Positions 1 to 8,492 of a DNA stretch of 64,000 bases are shown here, piece after piece. The notes below the pieces were generated by a model. That model was not told the origin of the DNA, ran no database searches, and saw nothing but the letters and a program-made list of their open reading frames with translations. The first letter of the stretch is position 1. Each line of letters opens with the position of its first letter. The DNA lies in contig NZ_AP022616.1 in NCBI RefSeq assembly GCF_010731115.1, positions 1,240,001-1,304,000 of the forward strand, given 5' to 3'. Both the position numbers and the translations under genes were made by a program. The DNA comes from Mycolicibacterium phocaicum. GTDB taxonomy: Bacteria; Actinomycetota; Actinomycetes; Mycobacteriales; Mycobacteriaceae.

Positions 1-273
1 ATAGGCGTGCACGTTCTGCCGATAACTGGCGATCACGATCAACATGACCCCGGCCACCGCGAGGCCGATCCACGGCGCCATCGAATAAGCCGACAGACCG
101 GCGACCGACAACACCAGGAAGATTTCTTCCGGCGCGTAGGCGACCGACGACAACGCATCCGACGCGAAGACCGGTAAGGCGATACGTTTGGGCAGCAACG
201 TGTGGGCGAGCTTGTCGCTGCGGAAGGGTCGGCCGATCACCAACCGTCGCGTAGCGGTCGAAAGCTTGGACAC
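1..273 (-). CDS. APC-family amino acid permease, N-terminal part (runs off the window)
   Basis: This is the first 91 codons of a gene read leftwards off the window edge, starting at a GTG at 273. The visible protein begins VSKLSTATRRLVIGRPF and continues with KRIALPVFASDALSSVAYAPEE and two hydrophobic stretches ending in SYRQNVHAY. That is the typical N-terminus of the large mycobacterial APC-type permeases (counterpart of Rv2690c, from memory). It lies divergent to ceoB, with about 100 bases between the two starts. Substrate unknown; only membrane transport of an amino acid or related compound can be inferred. Family call fairly secure, specificity not. Confidence 0.8.
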   Translation of the reverse strand, partial: MSKLSTATRRLVIGRPFRSDKLAHTLLPKRIALPVFASDALSSVAYAPEEIFLVLSVAGLSAYSMAPWIGLAVAGVMLIVIASYRQNVHAY

Positions 274-376
274 GAGGGCTAGGGTAAGCCCCCCGGGCTC
301 GGGTTGTAGCGTTCGGACTGAGCTGAGGCATGAAATTCGCTTCGGGGCCGCGTCCCGGCCCAGAAAGGATCGGCTG

Positions 377-1051
377 GTGCGAGTAGTCGTGATGGGCTGC
401 GGCCGAGTTGGCGCATCGCTGGCAGACGGATTGGCCCGCATCGGCCATGAGGTCGCCGTGATCGACCGAGATAAGACGGCATTCCACCGGCTGTCACCGG
501 AATTCCCCGGAGAACGCGTGCTGGGCATGGGTTTTGACCGGGATGTGCTGGAGCGGGCCGGTATCGAAGAGGCCGGCGCATTCGCCGCCGTGTCCTCCGG
601 TGACAACTCGAACATCATCTCCGCGCGTGTCGCGCGCGAGACGTTCGGTGTGCAGCGCGTCGTCGCCCGAATCTACGACGCCAAGCGCGCCGCGGTGTAC
701 GAGCGGCTGGGCATCCCGACCATCGCGACGGTGCCGTGGACCACCGACCGGTTGCTGAATCTGCTGACCCGCGAGACCGAAACCACGAAGTGGCGCGATC
801 CGTCGGGCAATGTCGGCGTCACCGAGCTGTCGCTGCACGAGGACTGGGTCGGCTACCGCGTCACGGCGCTGGAAGGCGCGACCGGCGGCCGCGTCGCGTT
901 CCTCATCCGGTTCGGCAGCGGCGTGCTGCCGGATGCCAAGACCGTCATCCAGGCCGGCGATCAGGTGTACATGGCCGCGGTGTCGGGCCGTGTCGCCGAA
1001 GCCATCGCCATCGCCTCGCTGCCGCCCGGCGACGACGTCGAAAGCCACTAG
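377..1051 (+). CDS. ceoB: TrkA-type potassium uptake regulator CeoB
   Basis: A 224-residue cytoplasmic regulatory subunit of a Trk/Ktr-type potassium channel. It has an N-terminal Rossmann (RCK_N/TrkA-N) domain with the NAD-binding glycines G7-C-G9-R-V-G12 and an acidic residue D30 at the end of the second strand, followed by a TrkA-C domain from about residue 140. The GTG at 377 is chosen because the Rossmann strand begins immediately after it and an AGGA lies just upstream; the open frame extends further up without family similarity. It is followed after 8 bases by ceoC, the usual pair in mycobacteria. No channel subunit gene is visible here. Length matches the family. Confidence 0.9.
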   Translation: MRVVVMGCGRVGASLADGLARIGHEVAVIDRDKTAFHRLSPEFPGERVLGMGFDRDVLERAGIEEAGAFAAVSSGDNSNIISARVARETFGVQRVVARIYDAKRAAVYERLGIPTIATVPWTTDRLLNLLTRETETTKWRDPSGNVGVTELSLHEDWVGYRVTALEGATGGRVAFLIRFGSGVLPDAKTVIQAGDQVYMAAVSGRVAEAIAIASLPPGDDVESH

Positions 1052-1059
1052 GAGCGCAC

Positions 1060-1719
1060 ATGAAGGTCGCAATCGCGGGCGCCGGCGCCGTCGGCCGCTC
1101 CATCGCGCGGGAACTGGTCGATCACCACGAGGTGATGCTGCTGGAGCGCAATCCGGACCATATCGACGTCGACGCCGTCCCGGCGGCGCAGTGGCGTCTG
1201 GGTGACGCCTGCGAGCTGTCACTGCTCGAGTCGGTCAAGCTCCATGAGTTCGACGTGGTCATCGCCGCCACCGGCGACGACAAGGCCAACGTGGTGGTGA
1301 GCCTGCTCGCCAAGACCGAGTTCGCGGTCCCGCGCGTCGTGGCTCGCGTCAACGACCCGCGCAACGAGTGGCTGTTCGACGACAGCTGGGGCGTCGACGT
1401 CGCGGTGTCGACACCGCGCATGCTGGCGTCACTCGTCGAAGAAGCCGTGTCGGTGGGCGACCTGGTCCGCCTGATGAGCTTCCGCAAGGGCCAGGCCAAC
1501 CTGGTCGAGATCACGCTGCCCGACGACACGCCGTGGGGCGGCAAGGCCGTCAAGCGCCTCCAGTTGCCGCGCGACGCCACGCTCGTGACCATCCTGCGCG
1601 GCCCGCGCGTCATCGTCCCCGAATCGGACGAGCCGCTCGAGGGCGGCGACGAGCTGCTGTTCGTGGCGGTGGCCGAGGTCGAGCAGGAGCTGCGCAACCA
1701 GGTGCTGAATCCGGGCTAA
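1060..1719 (+). CDS. ceoC: TrkA-type potassium uptake regulator CeoC
   Basis: Second TrkA-like protein, 219 residues, with G7-A-G9-A-V-G12 and E29 in the nucleotide-binding fold and a TrkA-C ligand domain in the C-terminal third (around GDELLFVA). The ATG at 1060 has GGAG eight bases upstream and follows ceoB by 8 bases, so the two form an operon and probably a hetero-oligomeric gating ring. The stop codon overlaps that of the convergent DUF3159 gene: the four bases CTAA at 1716-1719 contain both stops. Confidence 0.9.
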   Translation: MKVAIAGAGAVGRSIARELVDHHEVMLLERNPDHIDVDAVPAAQWRLGDACELSLLESVKLHEFDVVIAATGDDKANVVVSLLAKTEFAVPRVVARVNDPRNEWLFDDSWGVDVAVSTPRMLASLVEEAVSVGDLVRLMSFRKGQANLVEITLPDDTPWGGKAVKRLQLPRDATLVTILRGPRVIVPESDEPLEGGDELLFVAVAEVEQELRNQVLNPG

Positions 1720-2420
1720 GCCTCGGTGACGTGATGCTCCGCGTCCCGGATGGCCTTCTGGGCCGTCCGGATGGCCAGGTAGGACGCCAGCGCGGCGACC
1801 GCGGTGAGTGGCCAGCCCATGGCGATCCGGGCCACGCCGAGCAGACCCGTCTGGTCCAGTCCGTACAGGTGGTTCTGGACCAGGAACCGCGCCGCGAACA
1901 CCAGCGCCCACACCGCGGTCGCGATGTCGAACGCCAGCACCGCCCGCCGGATGCCGCGCCAGCTGCGGTCGTGTCCCGTGACCCAGCTCCAGCCGTAGCC
2001 GACCAGGGGGCGACGGATCAGGATCGAGATCGCGAACACCCCGGCATAGATCAGCGATGACCAGATGCCAAGCAGGAAATAGCCTTTCGAGGCGCCGATC
2101 ATGTAGGCGATCAGTGCGCTGATCCCGACGCCGATGAAGCCGGACACCGCCGGCTGCACGGATTCGCGGCGCACCAGGCGCCAGATCAGGACCAGGCCGG
2201 CGACGCCGAGCGCCGAATAGATCGCGGCAGTCAGCCCGAAGAAACTGGAGATGGGAACGAAAACGAGGACCGGCAGGGACGAATAGATGAGGCCGCTGAG
2301 GCCGCCCATCTGCTCCAGCAGGACATGCGCCGTGAGTTTGGCGTCACTGTCGTCCTGCTGGGCCTCGATCTGCGCTTCGGCCTGCTCGCTGTCCGCGGTC
2401 CCCTTGTCGGGGAACGTCAC
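1716..2420 (-). CDS. DUF3159 membrane protein
   Basis: A 234-residue integral membrane protein with a hydrophilic, acidic N-terminus (about 40 residues) and five or six hydrophobic segments, with basic loops such as RLVRRES and LIRRPLVGYG. It matches the actinobacterial DUF3159 family (counterpart of Rv2693c). The GTG start at 2420 overlaps the stop of the upstream OB-fold gene in a GTGA arrangement, which indicates translational coupling and fixes the start. Function unknown. Confidence 0.8.
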   Translation of the reverse strand: MTFPDKGTADSEQAEAQIEAQQDDSDAKLTAHVLLEQMGGLSGLIYSSLPVLVFVPISSFFGLTAAIYSALGVAGLVLIWRLVRRESVQPAVSGFIGVGISALIAYMIGASKGYFLLGIWSSLIYAGVFAISILIRRPLVGYGWSWVTGHDRSWRGIRRAVLAFDIATAVWALVFAARFLVQNHLYGLDQTGLLGVARIAMGWPLTAVAALASYLAIRTAQKAIRDAEHHVTEA

Positions 2421-2788
2421 TTCTGAATCTCGTAATGCGGGTTGTAGATCGCTTTGGCCCCGCTGTCCAAGTTGCCCAGCCGTCCGTGCACGCGCAGGGT
2501 GCGCCCGGATTCGATGCCTGGGATGCGCCGCTGACCCAACCAGACCAGCGTGACCGTGTCGGTGCCGTCGAACAGCTCGGCTCGCACGCCGCCCGAACAG
2601 CCCTTGCCGTTGGTCTCGACACACCGCAGCGTGCCGACCATCGTCACTTCCTGTCCGCGCGTGCAGTCCACCGCTCGCATGGCGCCGGTGTTCAGGGCCT
2701 CGTCGTTCAGCTCCTGGACATCGCTCTGTTCGAGGTCCTCGGTAAGCCGCCGGGTGAGTCGGCGTAAATAGCCTTCCGCCGTAGCCAT
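2417..2788 (-). CDS. OB-fold nucleic-acid-binding protein
   Basis: A small 123-residue protein with a helical N-terminus (LRRLTRRLTEDLEQSD) followed by a five-strand OB-fold-like segment (TMVGTLRCVE, RAELFDGTDTVTLVWLG, GRTLRVHGRLG). Similar actinobacterial proteins (counterpart of Rv2694c) are annotated as OB-fold nucleic-acid binding. The ATG at 2788 has GGAGAG seven bases upstream; a longer open frame to 2818 lacks such a site. It is first in a two-gene operon with the DUF3159 gene. The ligand is not established. Confidence 0.75.
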   Translation of the reverse strand: MATAEGYLRRLTRRLTEDLEQSDVQELNDEALNTGAMRAVDCTRGQEVTMVGTLRCVETNGKGCSGGVRAELFDGTDTVTLVWLGQRRIPGIESGRTLRVHGRLGNLDSGAKAIYNPHYEIQK

Positions 2789-2973
2789 GGTCTCTCCTGA
2801 GACTTGCTGCGAATCCACCGTGGACCCGCTATCTAACCAACGTCACGCTAGACCTCTTGGTTCCGATTTGCCATTTCGGCGCGGGATATATCTTCGTTAT
2901 CCCGCTCACTGGACGGCACACCCCGCCCGACCCCCTTGCGAGCGCCGTTCCGGCCGCCGGGCACGATCGAGGG

Positions 2974-3684
2974 ATGACGGCCAACTTGCAAGGGATGACC
3001 GCGGTACTGCTGCCCGGCACGGGATCGGACGACGACTACATCCGCCGGGCCTTCGGCGGCGCCCTGCTCGAAGCGGGTGCCGTCGTGATCGCCCCGCGGC
3101 CGCTCCCGGGCGACCTGATCGGCGGTTATGTCGAAGCGCTCGACGCCGCCGCGCAGCACGGCCCCATCATCGTCGGCGGTGTATCGCTGGGCGCCGCGGT
3201 CGCCACGAACTGGGCGCTCAAGCACCCCGAACAGTGCATCGCCGTGCTGGCCGCACTGCCCGCCTGGACGGGTGATTCCGACGGCGCACCGGCCGCCCAG
3301 GCCGCCCGCTACTCGGCACAGCAGCTGCGCGAGATCGGGCTGGATGCGGCCGTGGCCGGCATGCGGGCGGGCAGCCCGGCCTGGCTCGCGGACGAGCTGA
3401 CGCGGTCGTGGACAGCGCAGTGGCCGGGGCTACCCGACGCGATGGAAGAGGCGGCGGGTTATGGCGGGCCGACCCGCGAACAGCTCGCCGAGCTGCAGGT
3501 GCCGATGGGTGTCGCCGGGGCGGTGGACGACGCCGTGCACCCCGTCGCGGTCGCCGCCGAATGGGCCGTGGCGGCCCCCAGGGCCGCGCTGCGGACCGTC
3601 ACCCTCGATGCGATGGGCGAAGAGCCGACGGTGCTCGGCGACGCCTGCGTGGCGGCGTTGCGGGAGGCCGTCAGCCTCCTGTGA
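2974..3684 (+). CDS. alpha/beta-hydrolase-like protein
   Basis: A 236-residue protein with an alpha/beta hydrolase pattern: the nucleophile elbow is GGVSLGAA at about residues 69-76, a D-containing loop (GAVDDAVHP) lies near 190, and there is no signal peptide. The ATG at 2974 follows a GAGGG; the frame is open upstream but without family similarity. It is the positional counterpart of Rv2695. Its 3' end overlaps the convergent DUF3710 gene by 14 bases. The substrate cannot be read from the sequence, and the catalytic histidine is not evident at the C-terminus. Confidence 0.65.
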   Translation: MTANLQGMTAVLLPGTGSDDDYIRRAFGGALLEAGAVVIAPRPLPGDLIGGYVEALDAAAQHGPIIVGGVSLGAAVATNWALKHPEQCIAVLAALPAWTGDSDGAPAAQAARYSAQQLREIGLDAAVAGMRAGSPAWLADELTRSWTAQWPGLPDAMEEAAGYGGPTREQLAELQVPMGVAGAVDDAVHPVAVAAEWAVAAPRAALRTVTLDAMGEEPTVLGDACVAALREAVSLL

Positions 3685-4420
3685 TGGTGCCCATCTGCTG
3701 GGTGCGCAGCTGCTGCATGGCCGAGCCCTGCTCACTGCGGCGAGCATCAGGCTCCCCTTCGGGCTGCTGTCCCTGCATGTGCTGCTGCAGCTGCTCGAGC
3801 GCCTGCTGAGCCTGCTCCATCTGCTGCTGCGCCATCTGCTGGGCGGCGGCCCGCAGCTGCTCCAGCAGCGGCTCGGACAGCTGCACCGGCAGCGGGCTGC
3901 GGACCGGCAGCGGGGTTTCACCACGGCGAACCACGGTGTCCGCCAACGAGGTTCGCGCCTCGTCGGCGATGGCGTCGATGGTCTCCTCGGTGCCCACGAC
4001 GACGCAGCGCACCATCCACCGGTAGCCGTCGGTGCCGATGAAACGCATCACGACCTGCGGCTGGCCGGGCTGCGGCACCGGCAGACCCACGACCTCGCGG
4101 CCCCACGGCCCGTCCTCGATGCGGGCCTGCGCGTTGTCGTTGCGAAGCGATTCGGCCAGCTCGGCGGCGATCTCCCGCCACAGCCCGCCGGTCTTGGGCG
4201 CGGCGTACGCGGCCACGGAGAAGCGCCCGTTGGGTGTCATGATCCAGACGGCGTTAGGCACGCCCTGCTCGTTGACCTCGACGTTGAGCTGCGATCCGTC
4301 GGGCACCGGGACGAGCACCCCACCCAGGTCCAGGCGGGCGGCCTCGGCGTCGGCCGGGTCGTCGAAGTCCTCGATGTCGAAGGGGCCGTCTTCTTCGGGT
4401 TTGAACTCGAATGCCATCAC
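3671..4420 (-). CDS. DUF3710 protein with Gln-rich tail
   Basis: About 249 residues. The N-terminus is acidic ([13 protein letters not shown]), the central DUF3710 domain contains [10 protein letters not shown] and [11 protein letters not shown], and the last 70 residues are very rich in Gln, Ala and Glu, probably a coiled coil. The start is either GTG 4420 or the adjacent ATG 4417; the GTG overlaps the dut stop as GTGA, so expression is coupled to dut. Counterpart of Rv2696c. Function unknown. It overlaps the convergent hydrolase gene by 14 bases. Confidence 0.75.
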   Translation of the reverse strand: MMAFEFKPEEDGPFDIEDFDDPADAEAARLDLGGVLVPVPDGSQLNVEVNEQGVPNAVWIMTPNGRFSVAAYAAPKTGGLWREIAAELAESLRNDNAQARIEDGPWGREVVGLPVPQPGQPQVVMRFIGTDGYRWMVRCVVVGTEETIDAIADEARTSLADTVVRRGETPLPVRSPLPVQLSEPLLEQLRAAAQQMAQQQMEQAQQALEQLQQHMQGQQPEGEPDARRSEQGSAMQQLRTQQMGTITGG

Positions 4421-4881
4421 AAACTCGCATGTCCGCCGGAGGAACCGTGGCCGCCCGCGCCACGTGAGGTGTCAGCCAGCCCCGCCTCGTCGAACGACGT
4501 GACCTCGACCAGCTCGGGCAGCTCGACCCGCTGCACCAGCAGCTGCGCGATCCGGTCACCGCGTTTCACGATGATGGGCTCGCTGGGGTCGAGGTTGATG
4601 AGCGCCACCTTGATCTCGCCGCGGTACCCGGCGTCGACCGTCCCCGGCGCGTTCACGATCGAAAGGCCAACGCGGATAGCCAATCCCGAGCGCGGATGCA
4701 CCAGGCCGACCATGCCGTGCGGAATCGCGACGGCGATCCCCGTCGGCACCAGCTCGCGCTGACCGGGGGCCAGTTCGAGGTCGATCGCGCTGAACAGATC
4801 GACGCCGGCATCGCCGTCGTGAGCACGGGCCGGCATCGGCAGATCCCGGTCCAACCGAACTACCGCCAGAGAGGTGGACAC
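4417..4881 (-). CDS. dut: deoxyuridine 5'-triphosphate nucleotidohydrolase (dUTPase)
   Basis: A 154-residue trimeric dUTPase that hydrolyses dUTP to dUMP and pyrophosphate, keeping uracil out of DNA and feeding thymidylate synthesis. Conserved motifs are visible in order: HDGDAGVDL, the HPRSGLA loop, the uracil-binding [11 protein letters not shown] segment with its Tyr, DRIAQLLV, and the C-terminal Gly-rich [10 protein letters not shown] flap that closes over the phosphates. The GTG start at 4881 gives the standard length. It is divergent from the DUF3093 gene with only 25 bases between starts, which forces the promoters into that gap. Confidence 0.95.
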   Translation of the reverse strand: MSTSLAVVRLDRDLPMPARAHDGDAGVDLFSAIDLELAPGQRELVPTGIAVAIPHGMVGLVHPRSGLAIRVGLSIVNAPGTVDAGYRGEIKVALINLDPSEPIIVKRGDRIAQLLVQRVELPELVEVTSFDEAGLADTSRGAGGHGSSGGHASL

Positions 4882-4889
4882 GACCGCAC

Positions 4890-4899
4890 AGACTACCCT
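4890..4899. promoter_or_regulatory. overlapping divergent -10 boxes of dut and the DUF3093 gene
   Basis: The only space between the divergent GTG starts (4881 and 4907) contains TACCCT on the plus strand (4894-4899), 7 bases before the DUF3093 start. On the minus strand it contains TAGTCT (4895-4890), 8 bases before the dut start. Both fit the mycobacterial TANNNT -10 consensus and leaderless spacing, and they overlap by two bases. Inferred from sequence only. Confidence 0.55.
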
Positions 4900-4906
4900 T
4901 GGCCGC

Positions 4907-5398
4907 GTGTCAGACACGCGAGCAGCCACCCAAACCGTCCGCTATCGGGAGCGGTTGACGGTGCCTTTGTGGTGGTGGTTACCGGGTTTCGGGCTGGCGG
5001 CCCTGATCGCGCTGGAAGTGGTGCAAGGCGTGTCGGGCGTACCGACCTGGGCGCCGTTCGCCGTCCTGCTGCCGGTCGCGGCGGCGACGCTGGTGTGGAT
5101 GGGGCGCATCGAGCTGCGCGTGGTGAGCACCGGAACCGGGCCGGACGCCGAGACCGAGCTGTGGGTGGGGCCGGCGCACATCCCGACCGGCGTCATCTCG
5201 CGGTCGGCCGAGGTGCCGCGCTCGGCGAAGTCAGCGGCACTGGGACGCCAGCTGGACCCGGCCGCATACGTCGTGCATCGGGCCTGGGTCGGGCCGTTGA
5301 TCCTCGTGGTTCTCGATGACCCGGACGACCCCACGCCGTACTGGCTGGTGAGCACGCGTCATCCCGATCGGATCCTGGCGGCGCTGCAGGGTCGCTAG
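4907..5398 (+). CDS. DUF3093 membrane-anchored protein
   Basis: A 163-residue protein with two adjacent hydrophobic segments near the N-terminus ([19 protein letters not shown] and the stretch ending [14 protein letters not shown]) and then a soluble domain ending [17 protein letters not shown]. It matches the actinobacterial DUF3093 family (counterpart of Rv2698). The GTG at 4907 sits 7 bases after a -10 box, so the mRNA is probably leaderless. Role unknown; likely a membrane-associated housekeeping protein because it is conserved beside dut. Confidence 0.8.
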   Translation: MSDTRAATQTVRYRERLTVPLWWWLPGFGLAALIALEVVQGVSGVPTWAPFAVLLPVAAATLVWMGRIELRVVSTGTGPDAETELWVGPAHIPTGVISRSAEVPRSAKSAALGRQLDPAAYVVHRAWVGPLILVVLDDPDDPTPYWLVSTRHPDRILAALQGR

Positions 5399-5420
5399 CG
5401 CGGCCCCATAAGACGCCGAA

Positions 5421-5458
5421 TGGCCGGTCCCCGCACGGTATGCGTGCGAGACCGGCCA
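5421..5458. terminator. bidirectional hairpin terminator
   Basis: TGGCCGGTC (5421-5429) pairs with GACCGGCCA (5450-5458), and an inner CGCACG/CGTGCG pair extends the stem. It lies between the convergent ends of the DUF3093 and DUF4193 genes. There is no U-tract, as is common in mycobacteria. Confidence 0.7.
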
Positions 5459-5477
5459 CTGACGTGAAGATGAATCC

Positions 5478-5780
5478 CTAGGCGGCGCAGTCGGTGCAGA
5501 TCATCACGCCGTTCTTCTCACTGGCGAGACGGCTGCGGTGTTGCACCAGGAAACAGCTCGAGCAGGTGAACTCATCGGCCTGCTTGGGCACCACACGGAC
5601 CGAGAGTTCCTCGCCCGACAGGTCAGCGCCCGGCAACTCGAAGTTCTCGGCCGAGTCGGTCTCGTCGACGTCGACGACGGCGGACTGTGCCTCGTTGCGC
5701 CGTGCTTTCAGCTCCTCCAGAGAGTCCTCGGAAACCTCGTCAGTCTCAGAACGCCGCGGGGCGTCGTAATCGGTAGCCAT
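5478..5780 (-). CDS. DUF4193 zinc-ribbon-like protein
   Basis: A 100-residue acidic protein that starts MATDYDAPR and ends in a zinc-ribbon-like module with CSSC and CTDC pairs about 25 residues apart, separated by LVQHRSRLA. This is the DUF4193 family (counterpart of Rv2699c), nearly invariant in length across actinobacteria. The ATG at 5780 follows GGAGGGGATGACC. The molecular role is unknown; the metal-binding cysteines suggest a nucleic-acid or protein-interaction adaptor. Confidence 0.85.
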   Translation of the reverse strand: MATDYDAPRRSETDEVSEDSLEELKARRNEAQSAVVDVDETDSAENFELPGADLSGEELSVRVVPKQADEFTCSSCFLVQHRSRLASEKNGVMICTDCAA

Positions 5781-5930
5781 GGTCATCCCCTCCGTTACCT
5801 TGCAGCAGAGCTTTGTACCAGCGTCGAACGCTTCCGCCAAATGATTCGTGCCCGAAAAGCGCGCCGACTATATGTGATTTGCATCACATGAGCAAGAGGT
5901 GGTTCGTAATCACGCAGGGTGCGGTGCATC

Positions 5931-5936
5931 TACAGT
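5931..5936 (+). promoter_or_regulatory. -10 box of cei, leaderless geometry
   Basis: TACAGT followed by exactly six bases and then the GTG start at 5943, so the predicted transcript begins at the start codon. No Shine-Dalgarno sequence is present. Confidence 0.6.
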
Positions 5937-5942
5937 GCTCAT

Positions 5943-6593
5943 GTGGTCGCACAAATCACCGAGGGCACGGCCTTCGACAAGCACGGTCGGCCGTTCCGCC
6001 GCCGCAACTACGTGCCCGCCGCGGTCCTGTTCGCGGTGCTGGCCGTGGCGACGCTGATCGCCTGGCTCGTCGTCGCGAACCAGCCCGCCGAAATCCACCA
6101 GGCGATCACCTGCAATCCCCCGCCGGCACCGACCGACCCGAACCAGCCGAAGCTCGGCGATGAGGTGTCGCAGTCCTCGATGGTCAACGTGGTGCCGGCC
6201 AAGCTCGCCGACACCAAGATCAAGGTGCTCAACGCCAGCGGCCAGGGCGGCCAGGCCAGCGAGGTCGCCGGCGAGCTGCGCGACCTCGGATTCGGCCAGC
6301 CCGCGGCCAGCAATGACCCGGTGTACGCCAGCACCCGCATGGAATGCCAGGGCCAGATCCGGTTCGGCCCGGCCGGCAAGTCCGCGGCCGCCGCGCTGTG
6401 GCTCGTCGCGCCGTGCACCCAGCTGTTCCAGGACCAGCGCCCCGACGACTCCGTCGACCTCGCGATCGGCACCGAGTTCAACGAGCTCGCCCACAGCGAC
6501 GACATCGAGGCCATGCTGGCCAGCCTGAAGCCCGACGCGACGCAGCCCGCCGACACCTCGCTGCTGCCGAAGATCCACAGCGGGACCTGCTAG
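5943..6593 (+). CDS. cei: cell-envelope integrity protein Cei (LytR_C domain)
   Basis: A 216-residue protein with a short basic cytoplasmic N-terminus (HGRPFRRRNY), one transmembrane helix at about residues 26-48, and an extracytoplasmic LytR C-terminal-type domain (KIKVLNASGQGG, CQGQIRFG). This is the counterpart of Rv2700, reported to be needed for envelope integrity. The GTG at 5943 gives the conserved N-terminus and lies at leaderless spacing. The last four bases (CTAG) are shared with the stop of the convergent suhB. Confidence 0.85.
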   Translation: MVAQITEGTAFDKHGRPFRRRNYVPAAVLFAVLAVATLIAWLVVANQPAEIHQAITCNPPPAPTDPNQPKLGDEVSQSSMVNVVPAKLADTKIKVLNASGQGGQASEVAGELRDLGFGQPAASNDPVYASTRMECQGQIRFGPAGKSAAAALWLVAPCTQLFQDQRPDDSVDLAIGTEFNELAHSDDIEAMLASLKPDATQPADTSLLPKIHSGTC

Positions 6594-7441
6594 CGGTAGC
6601 CGACCCGCGCCAGCTGCCGGGTCAGCGCCGCGGCGACACCAGGCGCCGCGGCGATGACCAGGTCGTCGTCGTCCGCACCCGGCGCGGGCAGCCGCACCAC
6701 CGCACCCGCCTCCTCGGCGACCAGCGCCGCGGCCGCCCAATCCCACACGTGCACACCGGATTCGAAATACGCGTCGAGCCGGCCCGCGGCGACCATGCAC
6801 AGGTCCAGGGCGCACGACCCGACCCGGCGGATGTCGCGGACTTCTGCCAGCAGCTCGGCCACCGCGCCGGCCTGCTGTCGCCGCCGCTCCCGCGCGTAGG
6901 CGAACCCGGTGGCCACCAGGGCCATCGGGAGTTCGTCGATGACGTTGCAGCGCAAGGCCGTCCGCGTCCCGTCCCGGGTCACCACGGCCCCCTGGCCACG
7001 CGCGGCGGAGAACACCTCGCCGGTCGCCGCGTTGGCCACCGCGCCGGCCACGGACACGCCGTCGATCTGCACCCCGACCGAGACCGCGTAGGCGCCCAGC
7101 CCGTACATGAAGTTCACCGTGCCGTCGATGGGGTCGAGCACCCACACCGGAACGCCGGCGGGCGCCCGCGCCGCACCGCCTTCCTCCTCGCCCAGGATCG
7201 CGTCATCCGGGCGCAGCACCGCCAGCCGCGCGCGCAGCAGCCGCTCGGTCTCGGTGTCGACGACGGTCACCGGGTCGGTCGGACTGCTCTTGGTGCGCAC
7301 CGCGCCGTCGCCCTGCGGCGCACCGGCGAAAACCTCACCGCGCCGGCGGCGGACGAATGCCGCGGCCTCGGTCGCCAGCTGCTCGGCGAGCGCGCGCAGC
7401 GCAGCAGGCGCGGTGGCGCTTTCGGGTTCGCGTGCTGTCAT
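6590..7441 (-). CDS. suhB: inositol monophosphatase SuhB
   Basis: A 283-residue Mg-dependent, Li-sensitive phosphatase of the IMPase family, which makes free myo-inositol for phosphatidylinositol and mycothiol in mycobacteria. The metal-binding motifs are present in order: GEEEGG (around residue 82), DPIDGTVNF (around 101-109) and WDWAAAALV (around 229). The ATG start at 7441 gives the family length. It is divergent from ppgK. The end overlaps the cei stop by four bases. Confidence 0.9.
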   Translation of the reverse strand: MTAREPESATAPAALRALAEQLATEAAAFVRRRRGEVFAGAPQGDGAVRTKSSPTDPVTVVDTETERLLRARLAVLRPDDAILGEEEGGAARAPAGVPVWVLDPIDGTVNFMYGLGAYAVSVGVQIDGVSVAGAVANAATGEVFSAARGQGAVVTRDGTRTALRCNVIDELPMALVATGFAYARERRRQQAGAVAELLAEVRDIRRVGSCALDLCMVAAGRLDAYFESGVHVWDWAAAALVAEEAGAVVRLPAPGADDDDLVIAAAPGVAAALTRQLARVGYR

Positions 7442-7512
7442 GACACCTATCGCAGCACACGCGGTTAGGGTGTGGGTCGCGCCCTCTTGCCCACCCCCTT
7501 CAAGGAGTGCAG

Positions 7513-8301
7513 ATGACCGAGACGCCCACCGCCGCCACTGACGGCTCACCGCATCGAGCGCTGGGAATCGATGTCGGCGGCAGCGGCGTCAAAGGCGGCA
7601 TCGTCGACCTCGACACCGGCCAGCTGATCGGTGAGCGCTTCCGGCTCCCCACCCCGCAACCGGCCACGCCCGAGGCCGTCTCGGAGACCGTCGCGGCCGT
7701 CGTCCGCGAGTTCGGCTGGACCGGGCCCCTGGGCGTCACGTATCCGGGCGTGGTGACCGAGGGCATCGTGCGGACCGCGGCCAACGTCGACAGCAGCTGG
7801 ATCGGCACCAACGTGCGGGAGATGTTCGCCTCGCGGCTCGACGGCCAGGACGTGACGGTGCTCAACGACGCCGACGCCGCGGGTCTGGCCGAGGAGAAGT
7901 TCGGCGCGGGCCGGGAGGTCAGCGGGCTCGTCGTGCTGCTGACGTTCGGCACGGGCATCGGCTCGGCAGTGATCTACGACGGGGTTCTGTTGCCCAACAC
8001 CGAGTTCGGGCACATCGAGGTCGGCGGCAAGGAAGCCGAGCACCGCGCCGCGTCCTCGGTCAAGGAACGCAAGGACTGGTCGTACGAACGCTGGACCGAA
8101 GAGGTCACCAAGGTGCTCGTGGCGGTCGAGAACGCCATCTGGCCGGACCTGTTCATCGTCGGCGGCGGGATCAGCAAGAAGGCCGACAAGTGGGTGCCGC
8201 TGCTGAAGAACCGCACGCCGGTGGTGGCCGCGACGCTGCAGAATTCGGCCGGCATCGTCGGTGCCGCGATGGCCGCAGACGGTGCTCTGCACCGCCATTA
8301 G
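7513..8301 (+). CDS. ppgK: polyphosphate glucokinase
   Basis: A 262-residue ROK-family kinase that phosphorylates glucose with polyphosphate or ATP. Visible are the phosphate-binding [13 protein letters not shown] motif near residue 17, [11 protein letters not shown] (catalytic Asp), TFGTGIGSA, and the family-typical FGHIEVGG and [12 protein letters not shown] segments. It lacks the CXCGXXGCXE zinc motif of other ROK proteins, as expected for PpgK. AAGGAG lies seven bases upstream of ATG 7513. It precedes sigA in the same direction. Confidence 0.93.
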   Translation: MTETPTAATDGSPHRALGIDVGGSGVKGGIVDLDTGQLIGERFRLPTPQPATPEAVSETVAAVVREFGWTGPLGVTYPGVVTEGIVRTAANVDSSWIGTNVREMFASRLDGQDVTVLNDADAAGLAEEKFGAGREVSGLVVLLTFGTGIGSAVIYDGVLLPNTEFGHIEVGGKEAEHRAASSVKERKDWSYERWTEEVTKVLVAVENAIWPDLFIVGGGISKKADKWVPLLKNRTPVVAATLQNSAGIVGAAMAADGALHRH

Positions 8302-8356
8302 CGGCCCGTCAACGCTCCGAGTCCGCCGCTGATACGGCTTCTGGGCACTATGTCGT

Positions 8357-8362
8357 TACAAT
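8357..8362 (+). promoter_or_regulatory. probable -10 box upstream of sigA
   Basis: TACAAT, close to the strong consensus TATAAT, in the 190-base gap between ppgK and sigA. It would start an mRNA near 8369, giving a leader of about 120 bases before sigA. No clear -35 is seen. Confidence 0.45.
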
Positions 8363-8492
8363 GGTCAACGGCGGCCGCCTGAACGGATAGCGGTGATCAT
8401 CCGATCGAAGATCGACGCCAATATTCGACAGCCGACGCTTTTCGGTGGCGCACGCCCACGCCATCGATGTACGAAAGACCGAAAGGGTGGCC

